This document shows positions 42,706 through 55,700 of a DNA stretch of 64,000 bases, one piece after another (the stretch's first letter is position 1; the number at the start of each line of letters is the position of its first letter). The DNA is from Eutrigla gurnardus (lineage: Eukaryota > Chordata > Actinopteri > Perciformes > Triglidae), in contig OY741271.1 of the NCBI GenBank assembly GCA_963514095.1, forward strand, positions 503,178 to 567,177, read 5' to 3'. The notes under the pieces are model-generated. The model saw only the letters and a list, made by a program, of their open reading frames with translations. It did no database searches and was not told the DNA's origin. The translations under genes and the position numbers were made by a program.

Positions 42706-43343
42706 CGGTCATACTGTCCAGATTTCATCAGCAATAACTTCTTTCCTGGAAATTGTGCTTCATTCACAATTTTTCTCCTCACAAAACTCTGTTATGGAAT
42801 AACGAGTGTATAACTGTAGGGAATAAATCTCTTTTGTTAAATCTCTTTCAAATGGTTTGAGAGAAGTATAAATAATATCTTGTCTGTTTTGGATGAACAT
42901 GGTCTTGTCCTCTCTTATGAGAATTTTATCTCAATATAATTTTCCTATACCTTTCAAAGAATACAACTCGGTGATAAAAACAATCCCCTCTGGTTTACTT
43001 AATTTAATGAAAAGTCACTTATCCTTCTGTGAAGGAATAAGACCAGAGGGCACATCTGTTTTGCGTTTGAATGGTATTAACATACAAGACAAAAAATGTA
43101 ACAATAAACATATAAGAACAATTTTTCAAGATAAAAAGAGGTTTTCTCCAAGAGGAAAGTTTTATTGGCGCTCTCATTTAGAAGACATAGACTGGGGAAA
43201 AAGCATGGCTTTTGCCTCATAAATACTGTATTCATAACAAATTAAAAGAAACTAATTTCAAAATTATTCACAAAATATATCCTGTTAACTTCCTCATTTC
43301 GAAATTCATGGATGTGGACAGCTCTTGTGTTTTTTGCAAACAT

Positions 43344-43840
43344 CAGAATCAGAATCAGAATTCCTTTATTGTCCCTCAACGGGGAAATTTGTTTGCCACA
43401 GCAGCCAAAGGACAGAATGTTACAAAAAAACACAATAATAATAATAACAATAGCAAAAATTAACAATATAAATTAAAAAGGTAAGAAATAGAATAGACTT
43501 GTATATAAACATGATATTGTACAAAAATTACCAGCAGTAGTGAATTTGTTTTTATTTACAATATAGTGAAGAGTGTAGAGTGCAGAGTGCAGAATGAGGT
43601 CTATTGGGAGCAGTGCTGATTGTAGAATCTGACAGCAGCAGGAAGGAAGGACCTGCGATACCTCTCTTTCACACACTTGGGGTGTATCAGTCTATCACTC
43701 AGCTGACCAGTGCGGTGATAGTGACCTGCAGGGGGTGGGACTCCTTCACCAGCAGCGATGACAGCTTGTCCATCATCCTGCTCTCTCCCACCACCTGCAC
43801 CAGGTCAAGACGGATGGAGCTGGCCTTCTTGATAAGTTTA
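43344..43840 (-). pseudogene. Rex1-like LINE, 3-prime end
   Basis: The minus strand gives a short C-terminal coding end (DRLIHPKCVKERYRRSFLPA then AVRFYNQHC) followed by a UTR ending in GGAATTCTGATTCTGATTCTGATG, the tandem tail typical of Rex1/CR1-like fish LINEs. Inserted into the LINE copy 2 ORF2 C-terminal region (CVFCKH | INKFISLVN). Confidence 0.65.
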
Positions 43841-44252
43841 TCAGTTTGGTTAATTTTTTCATTTTGTTGGGAAAATATTTTATTCATAAGCAAAAGTTTT
43901 CAGCCTCCAAGCCAACATTTCCTCATTTTTTGATTTAATTTAACTCACTATATAAATCCCTAGCCCTGGTAAAAGGTACAATATGTAAGAAATCTAAAGC
44001 AACTGGCCGTAAAATCATCTTAATATGTCATAGAGACTCAGGAATAATGATCATATAACATAATGAACTCACCAACAACGTACAGCCAAAATATTCGCAT
44101 TTAAAAAAATCTTTTGCGGACCGCAAATCATGTTTATGTTTTGAAAACATGTTTTGGCACGTGGCGCCACCCACTGGCGTCTACAAATCATTGCAGTCAG
44201 TAGAGTCGCAGCTGCCGAGCAACCACGGGTTGCCAGTTTCGACTGAGCTACA

Positions 44253-44426
44253 ATGGCAGAGCCAACGAAACCCAAAAGAGCTCGGTTATGATTCACAAAA
44301 ACGCCAAGATAAAAACCGAGGCAAAGCGAGGGTCTATATAGGGGATGCATTTGAACGGTGGAGACAGTTGAAAGCTGAGAGGAATTTGAAATCGGATGCA
44401 GAATTGGCTACACTTCTCCTAGACAG
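44253..44426 (+). pseudogene. first exon of a fish DNA-transposon gene
   Basis: Starts MAEPTKPKRAR, then after a one-base shift reads QDKNRGKARVYIGDAFERWR and QLKAERNLKSDAELATLLLD, ending at a good donor (GACAG|gtaagt). The block F.RWR.LK.E..LKSDAE(L/V)A..LLD is recurrent in proteins of fish DNA transposons; its function is unknown to me. Downstream exons are missing. Confidence 0.55.
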
Positions 44427-44861
44427 GTAAGTTGAGCTTGGCTAACTAAGTAAGCATCATAGCTTGACGGGGATGGACATTTCGAATACTTGTAACCGTC
44501 GAGTAACAACGTTTTTCATTTCGATCATAGAAACAAACGTTAGCAGCATAGACGTCGGAACTAGGGGTGCGGGGGGGGGGCACTTCCCATCTGCCCCCCA
44601 TCAGCCTCCCCGCGGCATCCGAGCGCTCTTTCCCAGCCTTGCTGCACCGAGGATGAACAGCTGAGTGGCAGCGGCGAAGAGGCGGAGGCTCTGCTTTTAT
44701 GTCCGCGTCATTACGCTTTTGTTGCGTGTTTAAAACAGTGGGTTTACTTCAAAACGTGAGCGTGAGACGCTGTCAGAGCGTTTATGAACAGTGTTTCAGA
44801 GCTCCCCCTGAATGTCTCAAAGTAGGTTTTCAGGTAATTTCGCGGCATAACAGCGCCTTCT

Positions 44862-45134
44862 GGGTCCGTGTATGTTTTGGTCATTCGATTTTCAATTCAC
44901 AAACGGATATTAAAAAACAAAAAATTAGTGGTTATTTGATTTTCGTTTTAAAGTACTAAAATTAAAATTGAATTACAAGGCGTTTTTCTTTGTCGAGGTC
45001 AGAAAGGGATGGACTAAATTAAAAAAATTATTTGTTTTTCATTTTCTAGTTATAATAACAAAAATTAAAATCACTAGAAGACAGAAACGAAAAAATGCCC
45101 GTTTTTTCATATTGTACGACCGGAAGTTGCCGTT
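44862..45134 (+). repeat. left terminal inverted repeat of giant element
   Basis: AT-rich 273-bp arm. The inner edge carries ACCGGAAGTTGCCG (45119-45132), an ETS/GABP-type promoter motif, 80 bp before the RING gene ATG. Confidence 0.92.
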
Positions 45135-46053
45135 TACCGTACGCAGTTAACATTAGAGCGCGTATGAGGACGGTGCTGTGTCGGAGAGGGGAAAACGTAA
45201 TTGATGGATCATGGATCAGTACGTTGTTTTTCGAAACAATAAGAGAGTGTATCTCAGGGAAGACGACATGACTGCAGAAAAACTGAGCCGCATATTTCAG
45301 GTAAAGATGAAAATAATACTACATAATCAGGGAATAGCTAGCTAATAACGTTAGCTTACATTACGGGTCTGCTCTGCGTCAGCCTACTTGTTGTCGGGAG
45401 CCTCCTATAACATTATGTTTGTTACTAGCATAATATAGAGGTTTAACGTTAGCATTTGGAGAAGTTTCCTCTCGGTCGTCACAGAAGAATAAAAAAAGGT
45501 TTCTTTTATTTTTTCACAGGTCTCAGCTCAAAGTCTATACATAACGGATGATGCAAACGTGGCCTTGTTTCCTGGAGCAGCGTCAGGTGTTTTCAGCTCA
45601 TTAGACCTTGCTCCAAGAGCTCACATGAGGTTCATGGTGAGGACGAAGTCACTCCATCAGCTCCAAATATCACGGGCCAACGGTTTTCATTCATGCGATC
45701 ACCTGCGACTAGTACTGCTAGTTCAGCTGCACAGCGGGCTTCAGCCCCCCCTAGAGCCACTGCCTCCAAAACATTTCAAAGGTAACCCTGAACGACTAAA
45801 CTACTTACCGGTAAGTCGCTTACTGTGAAACGATTTATAATTTCAATTGTACTAATTGCAAGATGGGAAATCAATTATAATTTGATGTCGTTGCATAAGA
45901 GCTAGATTTGATAGATATGATCATTTCAACTCCAGTTGCCATTCTTTGTCTCATTCGTAATTACTAATTGATTACTTATTAATAAATATTAATAAAATGT
46001 GTTAAAATGTACATAAAGTGTGCATATAGTGGTATATATATATATATATATAT

Positions 46054-46979
46054 TAGGGCTGTCAAAGTTAACGCGTTAATAACGCGTTAACGCAACATCC
46101 TCTTAACGGCGTTAATTTTTTTAACGCGCGATTAACGCTCGGTATTAAAAAAAAACAAAAAAAAACGCGCATTGTATGATTTATGGCCGTCGGTGGCACC
46201 TGTAGTCTTGATCCAGAGGGAAGGTGCGCGTCCACAGGCAGCGGTGTTTCCCCGCGTCCCATTCATTGTATTCTGGTAGCATTGCGGCGAATGTCGAGAG
46301 ACGGCGCGCGAGTTGGCCGCTCCTCAAGTATAAGTCGAATCTACTTTATGCTAATCAGAGGCGCCGGGCTCGACTCGCCGCCTCGGGAACGCTCGCGAAC
46401 GCTCGCAAAAATATGTTGTTTGAAGGAGAGCGCCTGTCAATCATCCTCTAGTGGCAGCCCACCAAGCGTGCAATACTGGGAAGCGGCGCGTCCACACGCG
46501 TTTAAAATCGATTTGTGAACGGCAAATTCACCTTCAAAAGACTGCCGGATGGTTCAGTCGATAAGACCAAAGTCATCTGCGCGTACTGTGGGTATGAAAT
46601 GAGCTACCATAGAAGTACGTCCAGTCTGAGATATCACTTGCAAGCCAATGCACTTATATCCTAACTGTACTTATCTCCTGTTACACTATCTCCTGTGACA
46701 TGTTCACTTTAATTGTTTGTGATATATTCTTATAACCCTGTTTTGATCCCATGTTTCGGTAAGGGGATATTTGAAGTGTTAAATAAACATTTTCATAAAT
46801 CAAGTATATTTGCCCTTATGTTGTTAAAAGTATTAAGAATATGAACAAAAATTCATTAAAGTACATTTAGAAGAAAAAAAAATGTGCTAAAAAAATGCGA
46901 TTAATTTGCGATTAATCGCGAGTTAACTATGGACAAAATGCGATTAATCGCGATTAAAAAAATCAATCTTTTGACAGCC

Positions 46980-46982
<3 letters not shown>
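46054..46982 (+). mobile_element. non-autonomous hAT in intron 2 of the RING-like gene
   Basis: Ends TAGGGCTGTCAAAGTTAACG and TCTTTTGACAGCCCTA; flanked on both sides by an (AT)n tract that gives an ATATATAT-type duplication. The interior at 46508-46650 encodes a BED finger (FTFKRLPDGSVDKTKVIC, ICAYC Cys pair, SLRYHLQ), with a stop upstream. The TTAACGCGTTAA words near the left end and GCGATTAATCGCGA near the right end are internal palindromes of this family. Confidence 0.88.
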
Positions 46983-47010
<28 letters not shown>

Positions 47011-48533
47011 GGGCCTAGTTGATACCAATTTATGTACGTTTTAACACTTTTCCCTAGAAAATGCACTATATGGTTTAGTTATTATTGATATAATACACAA
47101 GGGTATGAATATGAATGCCTTGTGTGTCATTTATTTTAATATGATATTCTTACAGATCAGTGTACCTTGCTGACCTGGTTGGTGGGAGACTGAGTCCCAG
47201 CAAAATGGTGGTTGTACGGTTTGCGGAATGGGAGGCTTCTCTTCAGGGGATCATTGGCAAAGTCCAAGATGCCATTGGAAGTCATGATCCCATAATGTTA
47301 ACTGATGCGCAGGGAAATGCAATTTTGGAGTCAGAGGGAACAACAGGTGGGTAATATTAATTAATATATATATATATATATATATACATATCACATGACT
47401 GAACCAGCCACTTAAATTATATTGTTTTTACCTGGTTACTACCACCACTCCTAAGGGTCCCAATACTGGAAGCAAAATGCACGAAAGATTCTTGCTGTAC
47501 CAGAAAAGGACTTCCATGAGTTTCAAGGCACAAAGAGGAAGAGACAGAGGTATCTTATGTATTCATATTACTCTCATTTATACACATATTGAAATACATT
47601 ATGTGTTTTTTTATTTAATCTTACCTTTGAAATCAGCACCTATTTGCTTACCCTCCGACCATTACTGCTTCTGTATATACGGTGGCTTTTATGTTTGGGA
47701 CATAACTTAATTGGACGTTCCAATATATTAACACATTTGCAGGCCGCTAGGGCAAAAGCTCCCCCACAAAAGTATAAGAGCCTATCAATTAAAAAACAAA
47801 AAACAAATCCACATAATCAAGGAGTGAAATTGAGCTTGTTTTGAATGCCCTGACCTGGCCAAGCTACATTCATGAATAAAAATACTTACTTTTGTTATTT
47901 AGTCCCCCCTTTTCTAATCTTTCAAATAAAAGGTTAGATAGCCATTACCAAAACCGATTTAACAATACCAGTAATTATCTCTTTTTTTCTGTTCAGCAGC
48001 CGAAGAGATGAAGATGCTGCAGGTATTGGAGAGGTCACCGAAAAAATCGAAGAGCTGGTACTGGCATCACAGAGCTTACCGGATGTCACTGCAGCAATCA
48101 GAGACCTCACCTATCTGACTGCCACTCAAAGAGTCATCCTGACTCCTTCCCAGCTACAGACCATCAAGCAAGGGTTCTGCTGTGTTGTTTGTTTGAGTAA
48201 GTATGTAATGGATAGTAAATAAATACCACACACATGTAAAATAATTCTGAATCTTTTTTGCCTGTTGTGTGCCAGAATTTGTGTTTTACAAATACATGTT
48301 TTTACATTCTCTAACCAAGGTCATTTGTGTTTAATTCACTACAGTTACTTGCATGTACTGATGCAGACAGGCCATAGTATGATATAATAACAAAAACATT
48401 TTTAAATGCATTAAAGTTAATAAAAAATAAAACACTGTCACCCAATACAGAATAATATTTTAATGGACACACAAAAAATTAGTAGTTTTTCTCAATTTCT
48501 CTTTTTAGAGTTCATCGAGGAGCCAGTCTTCAC

Positions 48534-49457
48534 TAGGACTGGGTACCGAAAACCGGTTCCCATTTTGGAACCGGAACCGAAACCCGAAGATTCGAGAATC
48601 GTTTAAAAATGCGCATTTCGATTCTTTATTTCGATTCCTGGCAGTTCTGCAAGGACCTTTTTTATGATCTGCAAGGACCTGTGTGGATGACGCGCGTACT
48701 ACGTCACATCCGCGGCTGCGCGGTGTACTGTGTAGACAAGATACGAAGAAAATGGAGGGAAGAGGCGCAAAACAAAAACGGTCGAAAGTGTGGTTCAGTT
48801 ATTCAAGGAAGACAGACGGATTGGCGACTTGCAACACCTGCGAGAGAGACATTTCTTGCAAGGGGGGATGCACGAGTAATATGGCGAAGCATTTATTAAC
48901 TCACGGAGTAAATGTGAAGGACTGTGGTGTCTTTGAACAATGGCTGAAAAAAAATCCGGCGGACAGCAACAACACGACGAGCTCGGAGTCCGACGCCAAA
49001 GGTTAGTAACGTTATACAAAAACAGCTGTAATTGCTTAAGTTAAAACAAAAGGACGTCCTCCTGACTGTTATTTTTCTGAACACATTGAACTCAGTTACC
49101 TGTTAATGTTAGGTGATACTGATAGGATTCTTACTTTGTAGATGCCATGCTGTTTGGACAGCATGATGATGGGACAGTTTGCTTGTCAGAGAGTGATGTT
49201 GTGTGTGTGTGTGTATCACACAGCAGCAGATTTCAAGTAAAATAATGAAGCAGCAAGTGTTAACATCTATAGAACTGTACATTGACTTATTGTTTAGAGG
49301 CAACAGTGTTGGTTTGTCCAATTTTCAAATAAAACAATTTATTCTTGATATATTCTATTTATTTACTTTCTAATTAATATTGGTATCGGAATCGGGAATC
49401 GAAAAGAATCGGAATCGAAATAGGAATCGATGAAAATGCAAACGATACCCAGCCCTA
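48534..49457 (+). mobile_element. hAT inserted in the RING exon
   Basis: Ends TAGGACTGGGTACCGAAAACC and CGATACCCAGCCCTA, with a perfect 8-bp duplication GTCTTCAC (48526-48533, 49458-49465). The terminus resembles the TAGGGTTGGGCATCG family at 8415 and 18405 (TAGG..TGGG.A.CG), so they are probably sister families. It keeps one BED exon (48683-49006). Confidence 0.93.
48683..49006 (+). CDS. BED zinc-finger exon of hAT 48534-49457
   Basis: The likely start is the internal Met at 48752 (MEGRGAKQKRSKVWFSYS). The finger: SKVWFSYSRKTDG, ATCNTC (Cys-x2-Cys), NMAKHLLTH (His-x4-His). An acidic SSESDAKG leads to a splice-donor-like gttagt at 49005. No catalytic domain remains in the element. In complete relatives this region binds the transposon ends. 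Confidence 0.75.
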   Translation: MDDARTTSHPRLRGVLCRQDTKKMEGRGAKQKRSKVWFSYSRKTDGLATCNTCERDISCKGGCTSNMAKHLLTHGVNVKDCGVFEQWLKKNPADSNNTTSSESDAKG

Positions 49458-52400
49458 GTCTTCACACAATGTTGCAAAAGCATCATTGGCTGCAAAAGAT
49501 GTGTGGAACAGTGGCAGGAGACATCTGACTACTGTGCAAAATGTAGGGGGGACTCCAGAGGCAGCAACATATTTGAGGTTAATGGTCTGTCAGAGGTATT
49601 TTCTGTACTGAAATCCCTTTGTGAAGAGGAGTAACATTTTGCACTTTTATGTATTTGAGTTTACATAATTGACTGAACACTTGGGTCAGAGTTCTTATTT
49701 AACACAAAGAAATAAGTTGAACATTTGATCATCTGGTCTTATTTACAACACTATTTGATTGACATTAATATTATCTTTATCAAACACCCACTGCCACCAA
49801 TTACTTGTTCCTGTTACTATATTCTGTAAGTTCAAATGGAGCAAATGGATTTTCACACATTGCGCTGAGTTGTAGTTATGAGATAGAGCAATGCCTCTTT
49901 GAATGGTGCAAAGTCGTTGTTCACTGCTCTCGAGAACAAGTCTGATATGTCTGAATATGTCTCTGCAAACTGATTCTCCACTGTAATTTTGTTCTGTTCG
50001 GTTGAAAATGGATCAACTCCAAAAGTAGAATGTGCGGTCAGTTGTGATCCCAGCTGTTGGCTATAAAGGTCTGCTGCTTCAACTGAATGAGGCAACAGCT
50101 CCTCAGGGATTTGTTTTGGACAACCACTGCCAGCCAAGTTGTTTGGTATGCCTTTACCTGTAAAATAAAGAACATATACTTGATCTTGAAACTTATGAAT
50201 GCCTGTTGTAATTATTTTAGTTTTCGCTTCACCGGTATATTTCACCTGGTATTCGGTGAGCGTTCCATGACTCCACTACCTTTGTAAGACCAATCTGGCA
50301 CAACTGGATTGTCAGGTTGGACACACAATATCTAACAAGGTTGTCATCCATGTCTAGTTCCTCTTGATCCACCAATTGCAGAAGGGCTGTCTTGAGGGGA
50401 TAGTTGACACGATTATTTACCTCAGGCCAGATTCGTTCAACTATATGATTCTGGAACCAGAAACAGATTTGTCATCAGTTCATTTATTTTGATGGTTTAA
50501 TGGAACTTATAAATGTTTTCTTAGATTTGGGAGACATAGTCATGCAGAACTGCCAGTCAATCTGTAACTTTACCAACTCAGTCATTATGCACATGTAACA
50601 GAAATGACTATATATGCAGGTATCATGCACAATGACTGCTAAGCTAGTAAATTCACAGTTTTACCAGGAATTGGTAGGACAATTATCCAAATGGACTGTA
50701 ATAAAAAAATGTTCATCACATAACTACAATATAAGGTTTGAATAAACTACAGTGTGGTTGCTTATGAAGTTTAATATTAAGTTATAACCAGATAATTTAA
50801 AAAAAAATCCCTGTTCTTGGCCAAGGTTAATGTTATGTTCAATGGCATGTTACAACTTTACCCTTGTTGATGAAGTCTGTAAGTAAGGCCTTCTCTCCTG
50901 ATTATGGTGATATGGCGACAACAGCTCCTGCATGAACAGTGTCAAATAAAATTCCTTGCCATGATCTACTCGCACCTGATCCCACATTCCATTGGCAAGT
51001 ACTGCAGACCTATTGGATGAAAAAAAAATGTAATTTGGGGAAAACCTTTCAAACGCAACTGCTCTGAATAAGTTGCTCTAAGTATTGGCTCTATGATATG
51101 ATAACAATGTTATAGCCTACTGACAATAACAATGTAGATGTTAAGCAGTCATTTAGCCACATTGTACAACTACTTTAAAGGCTTAATAGTATGGGATTAA
51201 TGAATGTAGCTTTGTCATTTGCCGGTTTTTCTTTTTTCTCCATTGTCTAAAAGGAATTATAATTGACCGGTGGGTCAATGAATAGGGGAAATCTGCAAAT
51301 GGCCAACACAAAATAGTGGGGGGAACGAGCGCCAAGCAATATAAACAAGTTCAAATATCATATCTTTGGCTGAATACCTTGAGACCTCATGAAATATTTA
51401 TGCACAAGATATTTTTTTGATAAAGAACCATTAGTAATGTTGATATGATGACTGGGCTGGTTGGGGCAAAGAATAAAACAGCCACAAGTCTAATAACTTC
51501 ATAGTTGCATAACTTTCCTAAAATGTAGCCTTTTAAACCAGAGACTACACTTCTGTCATATTGTTATGATATCCCAGACCATATCTAGTATCATAGTACA
51601 GCACAATATTGATATAATATCCATAAATTGGCCGACAACCACTGTCTTGCAGAAATGACAGATTTAATTAATCCCTTTAGTGTCCACAACAATACATGGG
51701 CTGTTACCTGAAAACATCTTGGTAGATCACTAGGTTGTTTTTTATAGGCATTGTAGAATGAGCAACAACCTTTTTGCTGAAGCCATCAATGGCTACAACA
51801 TGGGTGACCCCAAACATAGCCAGCTTTTCATTTTGGTCCATATGAACCTTTTGACCTATGTAGTCTGCTTGATATGGTGTGGGGTTGAGATTGCGGGCAC
51901 CCTGAAAGATAGGAACATTAATTATCACAAATATGAAATCCCATTACTCCTTCTCTGCAATGGTTGCAGGTTTTGTAAATAAAATTCTATCTATTTGTAA
52001 ATGTAATTACATATATTGTCACAAAAACGCTTAGTTTCTAGTGTTATACAAACTACACTGTAAAAATTTTCACCGTAAATTTACAGTAAATTACTGGCTA
52101 CTGGTTGCATTACTTTTACAGTAATTTCACAGTAATTTATTATAAATATTTCACAGTAATGTACTGCTTATGTTTCACAATAATGTACTGTAAATATTTC
52201 ACAGTAAAATACAATGCAACTACAGATGTCAAAGACGAATAAGACCTTTGAGTGGCCTATTTTTAAAATACTTAAAATAAAGATATATTTGGCCATTTTC
52301 CAAACATTTGGAATGTAGTGTACACATGCATGTATGTGAAAACTTCAAACAAAGATATTTTAGTGTTTTTAAACTTAAATTAATAGGGCAACGACCTTAA

Positions 52401-52761
52401 AAAAGTAATTTGGGACGACCGTAATTTATCTCAAAATTAGTAGATTTCCTTAACATAACTTATATTTTATTTAGTGAATTAATTTTACTTATAAGTATCA
52501 GTAATTAAATTAACTGTTTAAGAAAGATAGACTCATGTGTCCTTTCATTTTTTGTAAACCATTTTTAAATAAATGTTATCTATAATGGCAGTGTCTCCCT
52601 CATAAAGCCGTTACATATACATTTTTTACTCTAGAATTCATAAAACTGATTTAAAATGTGTACAGATAGTATCCACGTATGCATGCTATACCAATGATTA
52701 ATATTTGAACCAAAACTGATAGACATTAACTTTTGAATTTAGTACAGAATTGTCAATCGTT

Positions 52762-55700
52762 GGTTACCCCACATGACAGGTGGTCGCCCCAAATGATGAG
52801 AAACAGCAGGCAGTTAATGCTATTCAATAATTTACAGAGTTGAGACAAATTAAAAACATTTTATTAAAGAATCAGCATATAACTATTTTCATTTCATTTT
52901 CATTTGACACATAAACGTCATAACATAAGCATTTTCATTAAACACTTGAACATAACATTAGCATTTTCCTAACTCCAGACACATTGTAGGCTTAATCTGG
53001 AGGCATTTCTTTAACCCCAGGCATTTCTGAACTTTACCCAGTCTTGGCAGGTCAACTTAGAGAAGCGTGAGGTTGCTGGCTCAGGCTCTGAAATGACAGC
53101 GTGAACATCTTTCCTAAAGTAGAAAGTAACATCCGGAGTTTGTGGCCACAAGAACAAGTTCTTTTCATCAGACTGTCGCATACAGCTGATCTGCAGTTCC
53201 TCTTCCACAACCTTTAGGACCTGGCCTACATATGGAAGCTCATCGTAGGTTACTATCACAAACCTGCCACATAGATCTAGGACACTTTCTTGTTCCCTAG
53301 GTGGCTCAGGTGGAGAGCTTGAGGGGTTCTCAGTTAGAACACTTTCTTGTTCCCTAGGTCCTCAGGTTTCTCAGTTTGGCGTATGGTGGCTTTCAGGTCT
53401 ACAGTTACTGGCTGGTAACAAGGGCATGGACTTGTCTCTAAGCGCTTACAGAAGCAAGACACCTCCCTGTGTGTGATCTTTGCAGGCTGTGAGGACACAA
53501 CTTGGTGGATCTTCATGGTGCCTTTCACAGCCTCCAAGTTGCCAGGAATCAACTTGTCACATTTTTCAATGCTCTCACTTGTCACCCAGTAGAGAGTGAT
53601 ACTTGAGCCTCTTTTCGTCAGCATCTCATAAAGAGCTTCTGGTGTCTGCAGCTCACCTCTTCTGTTAACATAGAGATCCGCTTCTCTCTTTATTGCCCCA
53701 CCGATCCCATCTGGGGCCCCTTTTCCATGGGATCTTTCTGAATAATTCCAGGTCACATTTGTGAATCCTGAGAGGAAAGGCACAGTACTGAGCAAGTAAA
53801 AGTTATTTTTGTTACGGTACTGTGTAACGGGCCCATCACTCAGAATGTGGAGGGTAGTGATTTGTGGGAAGGTTTCACGAAGCTCTTTCAAGATAGGCTC
53901 TAGATGTGCCCACACTGCCCGTTCATCATGGCGAAGGCAGTCAGACAGTGTTGCATAAGACTTGATCCCATGGACAGTGTACAGGACTGCTGTGTGGATA
54001 GTAGCCTGTTGTCTACTGCCTCCAAAGTGAAAGGACTGGATCTCTGTGCTTAGCTTGCAGGCATAGTTTTCAGAAAAGTCGATGTGCAGAACAGCTTCAC
54101 ACTCCGTGATGTTTTGTTTGAGGAGGCGGAACTGCTCTGCCTGGTGCAGCCAGTTGAACTGGTGGACTGCCAACACTTCTAGTTTCTGATGGAAAAGCTC
54201 CATCAAGTCCTTTATGGTTCCGGTCTGGGTCTGTTTGGCCACATTAGAAAATGTTTTTTGTCCATTAGTGGATGTCACCCTCTTCCACTGCTCCCAGGTG
54301 ACTTGTGTGCTGCTCTCGATCTCAAGGTGTATTACTTTTTTACCTGGTTAAATAAAGGATATATATATATATACTTCTTCAAAGCAGCACTTGGCACAAG
54401 TGCGATCCATGCAGGCTCTCTTTTTGGTGTCACAAACTATCATGCCCAGCAGTTCAGAGATGCTTTTTGTATTGAGCACTCCTCTGCTGTAGAGCTTGTT
54501 GGCCAGCAGGTGCACATTTTCATGTTCCATACATGCACATGTCTCCCTATCTCGGATCTTTGGCTCTGTTACATAGAAGGGCCGTTTTCGGGTGAACTGC
54601 CTGTAAGATAGGCGGAGACTCTTCTCCATCTCACTGTTGTACAGTGTATGTAGTTCTTTAAGTGGATTTGTAAGCACGCGCCGTTGATATTTTACTTTGT
54701 TTTTAGTGATGGTGTCTTTTTTCCCAGGTAAAAGGCGACTGTTCTCATCTCTTGTTAAAAAACTAACAACTGCTTGCTCTCTCTGTGTTGCCACTTTTTT
54801 CTTTCCTTTGGGCTTGAACTTCTCACTCAGCCGCACCCTTTCTTTAGCCCTCACCTCACTCTTTCTGGCTCTTTCCTGTTTTTTTCTCATCTCTGCTAGT
54901 TGTTTTTTCAGTTTTTGGTTCTCCTCACGTAGTTTACGCTTCTGAGCCTTCAGTCTCTTACAACGTTTCTCAGATGTATTCTCTCTTTCTCTCTCTGGTG
55001 TAGAGGACACTGGTGGGTTAAATTCCTCGTTTAGAGGTAGGGGATTCACCACAACTTGCCCTGGATTCTCCTGCTGCTCATCAACCTCTATACCAACTAG
55101 AACTGGTGGAGTGTTCTCTAAGGATGGTGGTGTCAGTTCCAGCATCGCCTGTTCCATCTTTTTCCTCTCCCTGTAACCTCTAGATGCAGCCTTTCACTTG
55201 GCTTTCTGTTTCTTCCTCTCTCTCTCTGAAAGTTCATCTGACTTCATGTATCTAATCTTGCCCTGTTGCTTTCTTCTCTGGTAGCTGAAACAATAATGTA
55301 TACTGTGTCACTGATTCTGGTGGCCTAAATAACATACATACTTATGTGATATGATATTTTGAAATAGAGCCTGCCATGAGAAAGATATACTGCATGTTAC
55401 CTAGCCTATATATTTTTACCTTTCTTTTTTCCTGGTAAGATAGTCAGCTCTTGCTGCAGGGTCTGCATTGATCCGCTGCCTGTAGCGAGCAGTCTTTTGT
55501 TTGCTCGTTAGTGGGGCCATCTAGAAAAAAGTTATATAGTTAAACATACATAGAGCTAGAAAAGGAACTGAAAAATAGAATGAATGCTTAATATTCACAC
55601 ATTTCTCTGATAAAGACACAATAATCAAAAAGAAGTGGTCATCTCTAAAGTAGTATGGAAATGATTGAAATTTAGAAAAACATATGTTGAAATATAGAAA

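Larger units (their letters stand above)
45211..49634 (+). pseudogene. RING-like cysteine-rich protein gene of the giant element
   Basis: Six exons by GT-AG and phase: 45211-45300 (MDQYVVFRNNKRVYLREDDM...), 45520-45781, 47156-47346 (SVYLADLVGGRLSPSKMVVV...), 47456-47549 (SQYWKQNARKILAVPEKDF...), 47997-48196 and 48509-49634. The C-terminus forms an eight-cysteine RING/U-box-like module split by the last intron: CCVVCL, then QCC, GCKRC, YCAKCRGD, and ends LKSLCEEE. That suggests a ubiquitin or SUMO E3 ligase, although no His is present in the usual third site. Damage: a one-base deletion near 45619 shifts exon 2, and an hAT (48534-49457) sits in the last exon between PVFT and QCC. The N-terminus matches nothing I know. 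It converges with the integrase gene and is presumably driven by the left inverted repeat. Confidence 0.75.

Noticed and set aside
47743..47846. Extra exon of the RING-like gene (after a cag acceptor at about 47740)
   Set aside because: No usable GT donor at its end and it would break the phase between the exons at 47456-47549 and 47997-48196.
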